Positions 37,115-45,434 of a stretch of 64,000 nt of DNA are shown here, piece after piece. Position numbers and translations under genes: made by a program. Source of the stretch: Streptomyces sp. NBC_00249 (GTDB taxonomy: Bacteria > Actinomycetota > Actinomycetes > Streptomycetales > Streptomycetaceae); the NCBI RefSeq assembly GCF_026342355.1, contig NZ_JAPEMV010000001.1, positions 62,001 to 126,000 on the forward strand, given 5' to 3'. The notes under the pieces were generated by a model, which was not told the DNA's origin, did no database searches, and saw only the letters and a program-made list of their open reading frames with translations. The first letter of the stretch is position 1. Each line of letters begins with the position of its first letter.

Positions 37115-38374
37115 ATGCGTATCGCCACTCTCCTGCGGTCCTCCTCCGCCGGACTCATGCTCGTCTTCCTCGCCGGCTACGTCCTGCTGCTCCTGTCGGA
37201 GCCGATCACCATGGGCACCGTCCCCGGTTACGGGCCGTCCGTCCTCGGCAACGCCTCCTACACGATCCCCTTCGCCGCGGCCGCGTGCGCGGCGAGCGGA
37301 GCGTGGGAAAGCGCTCGTCTGCGCCGGGGCAACGTCTTCGGGCAGGCTCCTTCCCGCAGCCGACTCGCCATCGCGCTGCCGCTCCTGGTCCCGGTGTGGG
37401 CGATGGGCGTTGTCGGGATGCTCATCGCGGTCGCTGTCGCGGTCTCGGCCGCGGGAACGTTTCCGCCCTTCTCCCACCTGGGCATGTTCGTGGTGTACGC
37501 GCTGCTGATGGCGGCCGCCACGCTGGCCGGGTACCTCCTGGGCGGCCGTCTTCCGCACCTTGCGGCCGCGCCGTTGGCGATGATCGCCGGGTTCTGCCTG
37601 ACCGCGTTCCCCGGATCCTGGGACACCCCGTGGCCCCGCCACCTGGTCGCGGGCGCCTACGACAGCTGCTGCTCGGTCGGATCGGTCATCGACCCCGTGG
37701 CCGTGTGGGCGCCGCTCCTGTTCGCCGGCGGGATCATCACCGCATGCCTCCTCGCGATAGCCCGGGCAGGCCGCTGGAAGTCTCTGGCCGTGCTTGTCGC
37801 CGCGTCCGTGGCCTCGGTGTTCCTGGTCGTGGACATGGACTACGACCCGGTCGCCGACCGGAACCCCGACGCTCTGGTCTGCGACACCGCCGGCGTCCCG
37901 GAAGTGTGCCTGTGGCCCGAGACCCCGGGACGCACCCGGGTCACGGCGACCACCCGCACCTACAGCGGCCGCCTGAAGGACGCCGGCCTTCCCATGGTCT
38001 CCTCCCTCACCCAGAACCGTGAGCTCAAGCCCGGGCAGGCCGGCTTCGGAGGCAAGGGCCAGGTCCGCGAACAGGACATCACCGCCAACCTCGCCAACAC
38101 CCTCCTGCCCCCGATCCCCGAATGCGCCCGCATCAGCCACAAGTACCCGGCGTACCCCGCCCGGGGACCGCTCACCGCATGGCTGACCGCCATCGCCACC
38201 CAAGCCGCCCCGGCTCCGGTCCAGGGCCGCGTCTCCCCCGACGACGCCAAACTCGCCCAGAAGGTCCTCACGCTGCCCTCCGAGCGTCAGCGCGCCTGGT
38301 ACGAAGCGAACCGGGCCGCGCTCACCGGCTGCGACCAGAAGCCGGCCCTGAATCCTGAAGGAGCAGGCCGGTGA
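37115..38374 (+). CDS. ABC-associated membrane protein (DUF7224-like)
   Basis: A 419 aa protein with about six hydrophobic segments in its first 240 residues and an approximately 170-residue hydrophilic C-terminal domain. The latter starts near DMDYDPVADRN with cysteines in LVCDTAGVPEVCLWPE, and faces out. The N-terminal half resembles an ABC-2-type permease. The soluble tail resembles, from memory, the DUF7224 domain of Streptomyces ABC-linked proteins. The stop overlaps the next start in GTGA. Confidence 0.75.
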   Translation: MRIATLLRSSSAGLMLVFLAGYVLLLLSEPITMGTVPGYGPSVLGNASYTIPFAAAACAASGAWESARLRRGNVFGQAPSRSRLAIALPLLVPVWAMGVVGMLIAVAVAVSAAGTFPPFSHLGMFVVYALLMAAATLAGYLLGGRLPHLAAAPLAMIAGFCLTAFPGSWDTPWPRHLVAGAYDSCCSVGSVIDPVAVWAPLLFAGGIITACLLAIARAGRWKSLAVLVAASVASVFLVVDMDYDPVADRNPDALVCDTAGVPEVCLWPETPGRTRVTATTRTYSGRLKDAGLPMVSSLTQNRELKPGQAGFGGKGQVREQDITANLANTLLPPIPECARISHKYPAYPARGPLTAWLTAIATQAAPAPVQGRVSPDDAKLAQKVLTLPSERQRAWYEANRAALTGCDQKPALNPEGAGR

Positions 38375-38961
38375 ACTGGTGGGCCGCATCCCGTAGCGTC
38401 TCCGCCCTCGCCGCCGTCACCGCTGTGACGGCCGGCGCGGGCCTGGCATTCGGGCAGAGCCTCATCCCCGTACCCGCGATGGTCGGCGGGGCCGGGCACT
38501 TCCTTCTCGCCGCGCTGATCACCGTCATCCCCGCCGTGGCATGGCTCGCCTTCACCGGCCGCGCCCGGGCCGTCACGGAAGCAGTCGCCGTGCGGGCCGT
38601 CCACCGCTTCGACACCTCGCTAGCCGCCGCCTGCGCAACCCTCGCCCTGGGCATGGCCGTCCTCGGACACTTCGCGGGCGCCGATGCCGTGGCCCTGGCG
38701 ATCGGCCGGAACACCGCCTTCTACCTCGGCCTGGCGCTCGTCCTCAACCCCCTCACCGGCGCCCGGATCGCAGCACCGGTCCTCACCGCCGTACCCCTGG
38801 TCCTCGCCGTCGGGGGATGGAGGAGCGGCAGCGGCGGAGCGCAGCCGTGGGCCGTCGTCCTGCACCCCGCAACCAGTGGGCCCGCCCTTCTGGCGGGCGT
38901 CGCGGTCCTGGTTGCCGGCGCGATGTTCAGCAGCCTCAAGCCGCCGCGCGGCTCCCTCTGA
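38371..38961 (+). CDS. ABC-associated small membrane protein
   Basis: A 196 aa protein with five to six hydrophobic segments, beginning at GTG 38371 and overlapping the preceding stop by four bases. No known motif seen. Most likely the second permease subunit of the ABC system encoded just upstream. Confidence 0.75.
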   Translation: MNWWAASRSVSALAAVTAVTAGAGLAFGQSLIPVPAMVGGAGHFLLAALITVIPAVAWLAFTGRARAVTEAVAVRAVHRFDTSLAAACATLALGMAVLGHFAGADAVALAIGRNTAFYLGLALVLNPLTGARIAAPVLTAVPLVLAVGGWRSGSGGAQPWAVVLHPATSGPALLAGVAVLVAGAMFSSLKPPRGSL

Positions 38962-39252
38962 CTGATCGTTTGGGGGCGATGCCCGTCTGCGCGGGCGGGC
39001 GCGGATCCTGCGGGACGAGGGGTCGTTGTCCCCGGCCGCCCGCAGGGGTCGGGACGGGCAGGCCCGCACCGCTTGATGCGGATGCGGGCCATGACGGGCT
39101 CGAACCGTGTCGGCGCCCCGCTCGACGTCGGACCCGTGTGCCGTCTGAGCGTGCACATGCTGCGAAGCGCCCCTGCCGGCATCGCCTGCGGGCGCTTCGC
39201 ATTCCTGCCCGGCTTCCGGCAGGCGGCCTATGCCGGAACGCTCATGTTCCGA

Positions 39253-39801
39253 TCACGACGCGTCGGCAGCGAAGAACAGCTGATTCCCCCCGTAGTGGCA
39301 GTCCCACTGGCGGGCCGGAGCGCCATCGTCCGTGCGCCAGTCCGCGATCTCGAGGCACTTGCCGCTGTGTACGTTCTGAAGGACCACGTAGTCGGTTCCG
39401 TCGACAGTGGTGCCCATCCAGTTCCACTGCTGGTTGGCCCCGCCATGGCAGTCCCACTGCCGGACCGCAGCACCGTTCGCGCCGCTCCAGTCCGCGACCT
39501 CGAGGCACTTACCGCTGTGAGCGTTGTACAGCAAGTCTCCCGCGCCACCCTTGTCCCAGAACCACCACAGCTGGTTGTTCCCCGGATGGCAGTCCCACTG
39601 TCCGACCGCACCACCGTTGGCAGTGCTCCAGCCCGCGACCTCAAGGCACTTGACGCTGTTGTAGTTGCTGAGCCTCTGCCAGTTGCTGCCGATGCTCGCG
39701 GACGCGGGCGACGCGGGAAGACACAGGGACACGAACACGCCCGCCGCGGCTATCCCGACAGCGCGGCGAACGAACTTGACCATCTTGGTTGTCATGGGCA
39801 T
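39253..39801 (-). CDS. Secreted ricin-B trefoil protein, detached fifth copy
   Basis: A 182 aa secreted protein with signal peptide (MVKFVRRAVGIAAAGVFVSL, ending ASAS) and a single ricin-B trefoil with NQLW and NQQW repeat ends; the third repeat ends NQLFF and so has lost its Trp. The start could be 39801 or 39795. It stands about 5 kb from the four-gene array, beyond the Trp-rich and ABC genes. Its cysteine and KCLEV pattern is the same as the array but the sequence is more diverged. Confidence 0.88.
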   Translation of the reverse strand: MPMTTKMVKFVRRAVGIAAAGVFVSLCLPASPASASIGSNWQRLSNYNSVKCLEVAGWSTANGGAVGQWDCHPGNNQLWWFWDKGGAGDLLYNAHSGKCLEVADWSGANGAAVRQWDCHGGANQQWNWMGTTVDGTDYVVLQNVHSGKCLEIADWRTDDGAPARQWDCHYGGNQLFFAADAS

Positions 39802-39925
39802 CTCAATCTCTTGGGCGTCCAGGGGTCGCCGGCCGGCTCGGGGGTCGAACTCCGCCGCTGTTACGGGCCGCCGCTGTCGACGGCATGCCAAGGCATCGGG
39901 CCGGGCTGTTGCCCCCTGGGCCCGT

Positions 39926-40981
39926 TCACGCTGGGGCGGTGTCTCCGGAGGAGAATGTAGGCCCGGGCAGCGCGCGGGGGTGTGCGTGGCGTGCAGGGTT
40001 TCTGTCCCCTGCGCGCCGTGAGGCGGCCAGGGAGAGCGCACGATGTTCGGTAGGGGTGATTCCGTAGGCTTCGCGGAATGCCCGGCTGAAACCGGTGGCG
40101 CTCGAGAAGCCCCAGCGAGCCGCGATCGCTTGAACGGGCTGGCCGCTCAGTTCCCCGCGTGCGAGGTCGGTGTGGGCGCGCTCCAGCCGGCTTTGGCGGA
40201 TACGTGCCGCGATGCTCAGGCTCTGGTCGCCGAAGAGGGAGTACAGACGCCGCAGGGACATGTTGTGCCGCTCAGCGATCATCTGGGGAGTCAGGCCCGG
40301 GTCGCCGAGATTGTTCTCGATGAAGCGGTGGATCCGCTGCAGTGTCTCCTGCGCACGGGCCTCGGCGGGCGCCTCGCCGGGGTCACCGAGCTGGTGGGCG
40401 AGGAACGCGGTGGCCAGGTCGAGGGCGACGGCCCCCATCCCGCGCAGCTCCTCCGGGCGACAGCCCGGGCCGTACGAGAGCAGCGACTTCAGGAACGCGG
40501 CGAGGATCGCCCCGGACCCCGTGTCCGCGGCCAGGCCCCGTGCGAGGAGGCGGTCCACACGGTCCGCGCGCAACGCCAGGGCCTGACGGGGAATCTGCAG
40601 GACCGCCGCCTCGATCTGCCCGCCTGTGCATGCCCCCTCACTCGGCCGCGAGGTGTCCGTGAGCACGAGTCCCCCCGTGATCAGCGAGTCGGTGCCTCGC
40701 TGGGAGATCCTGAAAGCACCTTGTGTGATGAGTGCCAGCTGCAAGTGCTCGGGGTCGCCACGCCGGACATGAGTCAAGGTGCGGCGTGAGCGCACCGGTG
40801 AGCAAGCCAGAGTGGACAGCCCCACCACGCCGAGATCCAGGTCGGTGATGGTCCCCCGGAAATCGGCTGCATGCCGGGTACTGAGCATGACGGGCATCAC
40901 GTCGGTGGACACCGTTTCACAAAACCAGTCGAACCTGTCCCCACGCGCCACGGCAGCATCCGACACAACCAGCAATCCCAT
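39926..40981 (-). CDS. AraC-family transcriptional regulator
   Basis: A 351 aa regulator. ATG 40981 has GGGGGA upstream; GTG 40993 is possible. The N-terminal domain (AraC-binding-like, about 1-200) is followed by a double helix-turn-helix (about 215-320): MIAERHNMSLRRLYSLFG, SRLERAHTDL, IAARWGFSSATGFSRAFREA and YGITPTEHRAL, the usual AraC signature. The neighbouring ricin-B gene ends the same transcription direction, so it might regulate that or an unlinked gene. Confidence 0.9.
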   Translation of the reverse strand: MGLLVVSDAAVARGDRFDWFCETVSTDVMPVMLSTRHAADFRGTITDLDLGVVGLSTLACSPVRSRRTLTHVRRGDPEHLQLALITQGAFRISQRGTDSLITGGLVLTDTSRPSEGACTGGQIEAAVLQIPRQALALRADRVDRLLARGLAADTGSGAILAAFLKSLLSYGPGCRPEELRGMGAVALDLATAFLAHQLGDPGEAPAEARAQETLQRIHRFIENNLGDPGLTPQMIAERHNMSLRRLYSLFGDQSLSIAARIRQSRLERAHTDLARGELSGQPVQAIAARWGFSSATGFSRAFREAYGITPTEHRALSLAASRRAGDRNPARHAHPRALPGPTFSSGDTAPA

Positions 40982-41160
40982 GCGATCCCCCACACTTCGA
41001 CATGGCAGCGCTCCAGCCGCTTACCGGTTGTCGCACCGCCATGTTTCACCCCCACCGCGCCGTGATCAATTATCAGACACCTTCTTTCGGACGCACACCC
41101 GGTCCGTCGGGGCGCTCACCGACGGCCTGACGGGGCGCGGTGTCGGCGCTGACTCGGTGT

Positions 41161-41166
41161 TAGCGT
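41161..41166 (+). promoter_or_regulatory. -10 box of a probably leaderless transcript (YbaK-like gene)
   Basis: TAGCGT six bases before ATG 41173 with no Shine-Dalgarno in between, the usual layout of leaderless Streptomyces mRNAs. Confidence 0.5.
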
Positions 41167-41172
41167 GCGGGT

Positions 41173-41727
41173 ATGCGTGCTCCCATCGGGCCGTTCGGCA
41201 ACGCCGTGCCCGCTCCCGACTGTCTCGCCGAGCTCGTCCCGCCCGTGGCCCGAGCGGTCGGGGGCTGGCGCGGAGGCGTGCCCGCCGGGCAGATCCTCTA
41301 CGTCGACACCGACCCGGCCATCGCCGACACCGCCGCCTTCGTCGCGCACTTCGGGCCGGAACTGCTCGATCAGTCGGCGAACTGCGTGGTGGTGGCCGCC
41401 AAGCGCGGTGGCCGGACCACCCTCGCGGCCTGCCTGGTGCCCTCCGCCGGCCGGGTCGACGTGAACGGCGCCGTCCGGCGTCACCTGGGGGCCCGCAAGG
41501 TCTCCTTCGCCCCGATGGAGACGGCCGTGGAGCTGACGGGGATGGAGTACGGCGGCATCACCCCGCTGGGACTGCCCGACGACTGGCCGCTGTTGGTGGA
41601 CACGGCCGTCCGCGACATGCCGCATGTGCTGATCGGCAGCGGGCGTCGGCGCGGAAAGCTCATCGCGCCCGGGAAGCTGTTCGCGGAGCTCCCCGGCGCC
41701 GAGCTGATCGAAGGCCTCGCCGTCTGA
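41173..41727 (+). CDS. YbaK/EbsC-type aminoacyl-tRNA deacylase
   Basis: A 184 aa editing-domain protein that would hydrolyse mischarged aminoacyl-tRNA. The family pattern includes VVAAKRGG (with the conserved lysine), ARKVSFAPMETAVELTGMEY and GGITPLGLPDDWPLLVD, followed by IGSGRRRGKLIAPGKL. It is a stand-alone editing domain, as common in actinobacteria. It has no ribosome site and probably a leaderless transcript. The 977-residue gene starts 59 bp downstream with a similar promoter. Confidence 0.87.
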   Translation: MRAPIGPFGNAVPAPDCLAELVPPVARAVGGWRGGVPAGQILYVDTDPAIADTAAFVAHFGPELLDQSANCVVVAAKRGGRTTLAACLVPSAGRVDVNGAVRRHLGARKVSFAPMETAVELTGMEYGGITPLGLPDDWPLLVDTAVRDMPHVLIGSGRRRGKLIAPGKLFAELPGAELIEGLAV

Positions 41728-41772
41728 CGGGCGCCCGCCGGTCCCCCTGATCCACACGGCGGCGGCGGCCGG

Positions 41773-41778
41773 TAGCGT
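41773..41778 (+). promoter_or_regulatory. -10 box of a probably leaderless transcript (977-residue protein gene)
   Basis: TAGCGT eight bases before GTG 41787 with no ribosome site. Confidence 0.4.
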
Positions 41779-41786
41779 GTCATGGC

Positions 41787-44720
41787 GTGAGCACATCAGA
41801 AATCGAAGAGCCCGACACCGCGTTCCTCCGCCTGTTCCGGTACGCCGGGCAGGACGCCGCGGCGCAGGTCGCCGAAGCCCTCGGCCCTCAGGGGCGCGCG
41901 GAGATCCTGGACCAACGGTGGTACGCACTGCCGGAGGGGCTTCGCGACTGGGTCGCCGAGCACGGCGAGAGCCGGGAAGTGGCGGCTCTCCTCGAACACT
42001 GGGGACTGACCCGCCGTCAGGCCGCGCTCGTCGCCGCCCGGTCCGACCTCGATCCCGCGCTCGCCGCGGCGGTGGGAACGGGGCAGGCCGAGATGGCAGC
42101 CGGGAGGGACGAGGCTCAGTGGCTCACCACGCCCGCCGGGAAGCTCCGGAACGGCTTCGGATGGACCGGTGCGCCGTCGCCGGAGATGGAAAGACGCGTA
42201 CGGGCCCGCCTGGGCAGCGACGAGCGGGCCTGGGAGCGGGCCTTCGAGCTGCTCGCAGCCGGCTTCACGGGCACCGTGCCGGACCTCCTCGACGCTGCCG
42301 TACGCCCTGACACCGACGAGCTCGTCCCTGCCGTGGGCGTCAGCCCGGAGAAGGAGGTGGCCTGGCTGATCCGGCTCGCGCCGGGCGACCTGCCCCGACG
42401 GCTCCTGGCCCGCTTCGCCCCGTGGCCCCTGCACATGCTCGCCTCCGGCAGCGCCGGCACGGAGCTCGCCCAGCCGCTGATCGACACCGGCGACCGCAAG
42501 GCCTGGGCGGACCTGTTCAACGCCACGTACGGCATGAAGTCCCGCACCGGTGGCAGGGAGGCCGAGATCGAGCGTGCCTTCCTCTTCCGGGACGATCCCG
42601 AGATCAACGAATGGCTGCTCACCAGCCTGGTCAGCGCGGCGCGGGACAAGGGGTACGAGCTGGCCCCCGCCACCCGGCTGGCCCTGCTGGAGGGCCGTCC
42701 CTTCGCACCGGACGCCGCGGACCCGCTGCCGCGCACACCCGCCGTGCACGCCCTGATCGCGTCCCTGCCGTCCGCGCCGTGGGAGGGCGACCTGCTGCGG
42801 CTGTGCTTCGACTCGCGCGAACCGGGTCTGGCCGCACAGGCCTTGGCCGCCTCCTTCAAGGGTCCCAAGACCGAGGAGGCGCTGCTCACCCCGTACCAGC
42901 AGCTGACCGCCGGCATCCGGATGTGGGAGGCGGGCTGGGCCGACCGGCTGCGTACGCTGCTGGCCGCACGAGGCGACGGCATCCGGGACGAGGCCGTGCG
43001 CGAAGCCTTCGCCCGCGCGCTGGCCGAGGGCTCCGCGCAGCCGCTGGAAGCGGCCGCGCGGGCGCTCCGGGAGGGCGACCTCCTGGACGAGGCGCTGGGC
43101 ACATGGGGGCTGCGTCTGCCGTCCGGACTGAAGCCTTACGCGTTGGGCCTGCTCAGCCGGGCCGAGCTCGCCGCCACGAGCCGGGCCATCACCGAGGACC
43201 CTTCGTACCGGGTGGACTGGGACCTCGTACGCAGTCGCCTCGCCGATCCGGACGTACGGCACCACCGTGCCCGCGCACGCGAACGGTACGGGGTCCTGCT
43301 GGCGCACGCCGACTGCCCGCCGGACGTCGCGGTCGCCCTGGCCGATCCCGAGCCCGGCACGTTCGACCTGCTGCGGCTGTACGCCGACCGGGACACCGCC
43401 CTCGCGACACTGACCCGTGGAAACCTCGGGCCGGGATTCCCCGGCACCGAGTCCTGGCACGTCGTGGGCCTGGCCGTCCCCCGGCCCGGCTGGGCGCCCG
43501 CGGTCACCCCCGAGGAGGTACTGAGGCACGCCCGCCCGGCGCAGGGCGTGCTCGGCGGCGCTCCGGGCGAGGTGATCGGCCGGATCGTCGAGGAGTGCTT
43601 CGGCAGCGCGGAAACGGAAGCGGGCGCGGGCGGGCCGACCGCCGAGGCGGGGTTCTGGCTCGCGCTGCGGCGCCTCACCCGGTACTCCTCGGGCCCGCTG
43701 CCCCAGCTGCTGCGCACCGCCGTCCGGCTGGCCGGGGGCGGCGCCCCGCTCGAGGTGGTGCCCGCCGCCGACTTCCTCGTCGGGCCGGAGCGGGACGACG
43801 CGGCCGACATGATCCGCGAGAGGCTGGGCGGGACCGCCGGCCCCTGGGTGCACGCCGTACGCCTGCTCACCGCGGGCTTCGACGGCACGCTGCCCGAACT
43901 CCTCGACGCCGCCGCGTCGGAGCTGCCTCTGGAGCCGGGCCGGGACACCCTCCTGCGGTGTGCGCCGGCCGCCCTCCTCGGGCTCGCCCCCCGTGAGGTG
44001 ATCGACGCCGCCGTGGGTGAACTCGATGTGGCCGCCCGCGTCGCACTGGTGCGGACCACCCGGAGCCCGGACACCCTGCTGGCCCTGGCCGAGCACGGCG
44101 ACCGGCTCGTGTGGGACGCGCTGCTCGACGCCCCCGGGGTGCGCTGGCCGGTCAAGACGCCGGACTCCCGTGGCCCGCGGGGCCTGCGCGAGGACGTGGT
44201 CGTCCCGGCGCTGCTCGCCCAGGACGATCCCTGGCTCAACGCCCGCCTCGTGCGCGGGACGTTCGCCGGGGCGAACAGCCAGCACGCGGCCCTGACGAGC
44301 GCCGTGCTGGCGGGGCGCCCCTTCGGCCCGCGCGAGCGGCCCGTACCGGTACTGCCCGGGCTGCGGGCCGATTTCGCCGACTGGAACCCCGACTGCGGTG
44401 CCGAGCTGCCGAAGTGGACCGCCAACCCGCACTTCTACAACTCCCCCGAACCCGCCCTGGCCATGCAGGCCATGATGTTCGTACGGCAGAGCAACTACCA
44501 GGACCCGCCGACCACCGTGCTCGATGTCCGGCAGAGCCTGCTGGCCGCGTCGACGATCGCCAACGCGGGCCGCTTCGACCTCCTGGAGTACGTCGCCGCG
44601 CACTGGCACATCCGGTACCCGTACGGCCAGTGCCCCGAGCTCAGGGACTTGTTCGGCCGGGCGATACGGCTGCGGTCGGCCGTCGAGATCGACGAGGAGC
44701 TGGCTGCGGCGGCCGAGTGA
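41787..44720 (+). CDS. Large protein of unknown function, probable helical repeat
   Basis: I do not recognise the family. A 977 aa cytosolic protein without signal peptide, starting at GTG 41787. It is rich in Ala, Leu, Arg and Glu with recurring helical hairpins (LLARFAPWPLHML, LLTAGFDGTLPELLDAAASE, ALLAQDDPWLNARLV), suggesting an alpha-solenoid. The pattern FELLAAGFTGTVPDLLDAA (about 150-170) recurs as RLLTAGFDGTLPELLDAA (about 690-710), indicating an internal duplication. No catalytic motif is seen. After its stop the same frame stays open to 44981, a possible remnant. Confidence 0.8.
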   Translation: MSTSEIEEPDTAFLRLFRYAGQDAAAQVAEALGPQGRAEILDQRWYALPEGLRDWVAEHGESREVAALLEHWGLTRRQAALVAARSDLDPALAAAVGTGQAEMAAGRDEAQWLTTPAGKLRNGFGWTGAPSPEMERRVRARLGSDERAWERAFELLAAGFTGTVPDLLDAAVRPDTDELVPAVGVSPEKEVAWLIRLAPGDLPRRLLARFAPWPLHMLASGSAGTELAQPLIDTGDRKAWADLFNATYGMKSRTGGREAEIERAFLFRDDPEINEWLLTSLVSAARDKGYELAPATRLALLEGRPFAPDAADPLPRTPAVHALIASLPSAPWEGDLLRLCFDSREPGLAAQALAASFKGPKTEEALLTPYQQLTAGIRMWEAGWADRLRTLLAARGDGIRDEAVREAFARALAEGSAQPLEAAARALREGDLLDEALGTWGLRLPSGLKPYALGLLSRAELAATSRAITEDPSYRVDWDLVRSRLADPDVRHHRARARERYGVLLAHADCPPDVAVALADPEPGTFDLLRLYADRDTALATLTRGNLGPGFPGTESWHVVGLAVPRPGWAPAVTPEEVLRHARPAQGVLGGAPGEVIGRIVEECFGSAETEAGAGGPTAEAGFWLALRRLTRYSSGPLPQLLRTAVRLAGGGAPLEVVPAADFLVGPERDDAADMIRERLGGTAGPWVHAVRLLTAGFDGTLPELLDAAASELPLEPGRDTLLRCAPAALLGLAPREVIDAAVGELDVAARVALVRTTRSPDTLLALAEHGDRLVWDALLDAPGVRWPVKTPDSRGPRGLREDVVVPALLAQDDPWLNARLVRGTFAGANSQHAALTSAVLAGRPFGPRERPVPVLPGLRADFADWNPDCGAELPKWTANPHFYNSPEPALAMQAMMFVRQSNYQDPPTTVLDVRQSLLAASTIANAGRFDLLEYVAAHWHIRYPYGQCPELRDLFGRAIRLRSAVEIDEELAAAAE

Positions 44721-45434
44721 ACCGGTCGGGAGGGGCGGTCACAGGAGACGGTCGTCGAGGGCGGCGGTGCCGGGCAGCCGGGTGCCGAGGAACGCGCGGA
44801 GCGCGGTGCGCAGGTCGTGCGCTCGACGCTCGCGTGCATCGCCCACGAGGTGCGAGTGGCCCGGGTGACGCACATCGCGACGCAGCGCATCGCGGTGGAG
44901 GCTGCGCGCGGGGCCCTGACCGACGGCGTCCCCGCGCGCATCAGCCGCCGCCCGGACACCGCCCTCGGCGTCCTCGACTGAACCCGGGCGCTCCGGGCAG
45001 CCCCGGCCTACGCTGAAATGTGGCGGCCGGCCGGTGAGCGGCCCCGGTCGCCACCGTGGGCACCTGCCCCTCCCCCACTGTGCAGGTGCCCACACCCAGG
45101 CCGGCGCCTTACGCCGGCGCCTTGCGCCTGTGGCTCCCACACCTCAGGGCCCGCACCCCACTGCGCCACGAAGGCAGGCGAGGTCGCCGGCGAGCTGCCG
45201 GTCCAGTCGGAGACACGCGGCAGGCAGCCAAGACCGACGCAGAACCGGTGCAACCCATGACGCCGAACGGCCGCACAGGCCAGAGCGGCCCCGCCGTCCC
45301 CGCCGGTCCGGCACAGCTCCGAACGGGTGGAATGCGGGTGGGATCCGGCGCGCCGCTGGTGCCTCCGCATCCGAAGAAACGATCGGGCCCTGGTACGACG
45401 GGCGCGTTCCGACGCGACCGAAAGGTGCTCGCCC
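44721..45434. other. Long region without an intact gene
   Basis: The frame of the preceding gene continues open after its TGA until a TGA at 44979-44981. The helical-looking stretch there (VVRSTLACIAHEVRVARVTH) could be a gene remnant. No start codon or ribosome site supports a gene. A short ORF at 45018 with a TACGCT box three bases upstream has Pro/Cys-rich composition and is not believed. The rest, to the Vgb-like gene, looks like promoter sequence. Confidence 0.4.

Noticed and set aside
45018..45260. An 80-codon open frame with a TACGCT box three bases upstream
   Set aside because: Composition is Pro/Cys/Arg-rich with no conserved motif, and the spacing is too short even for a leaderless gene.
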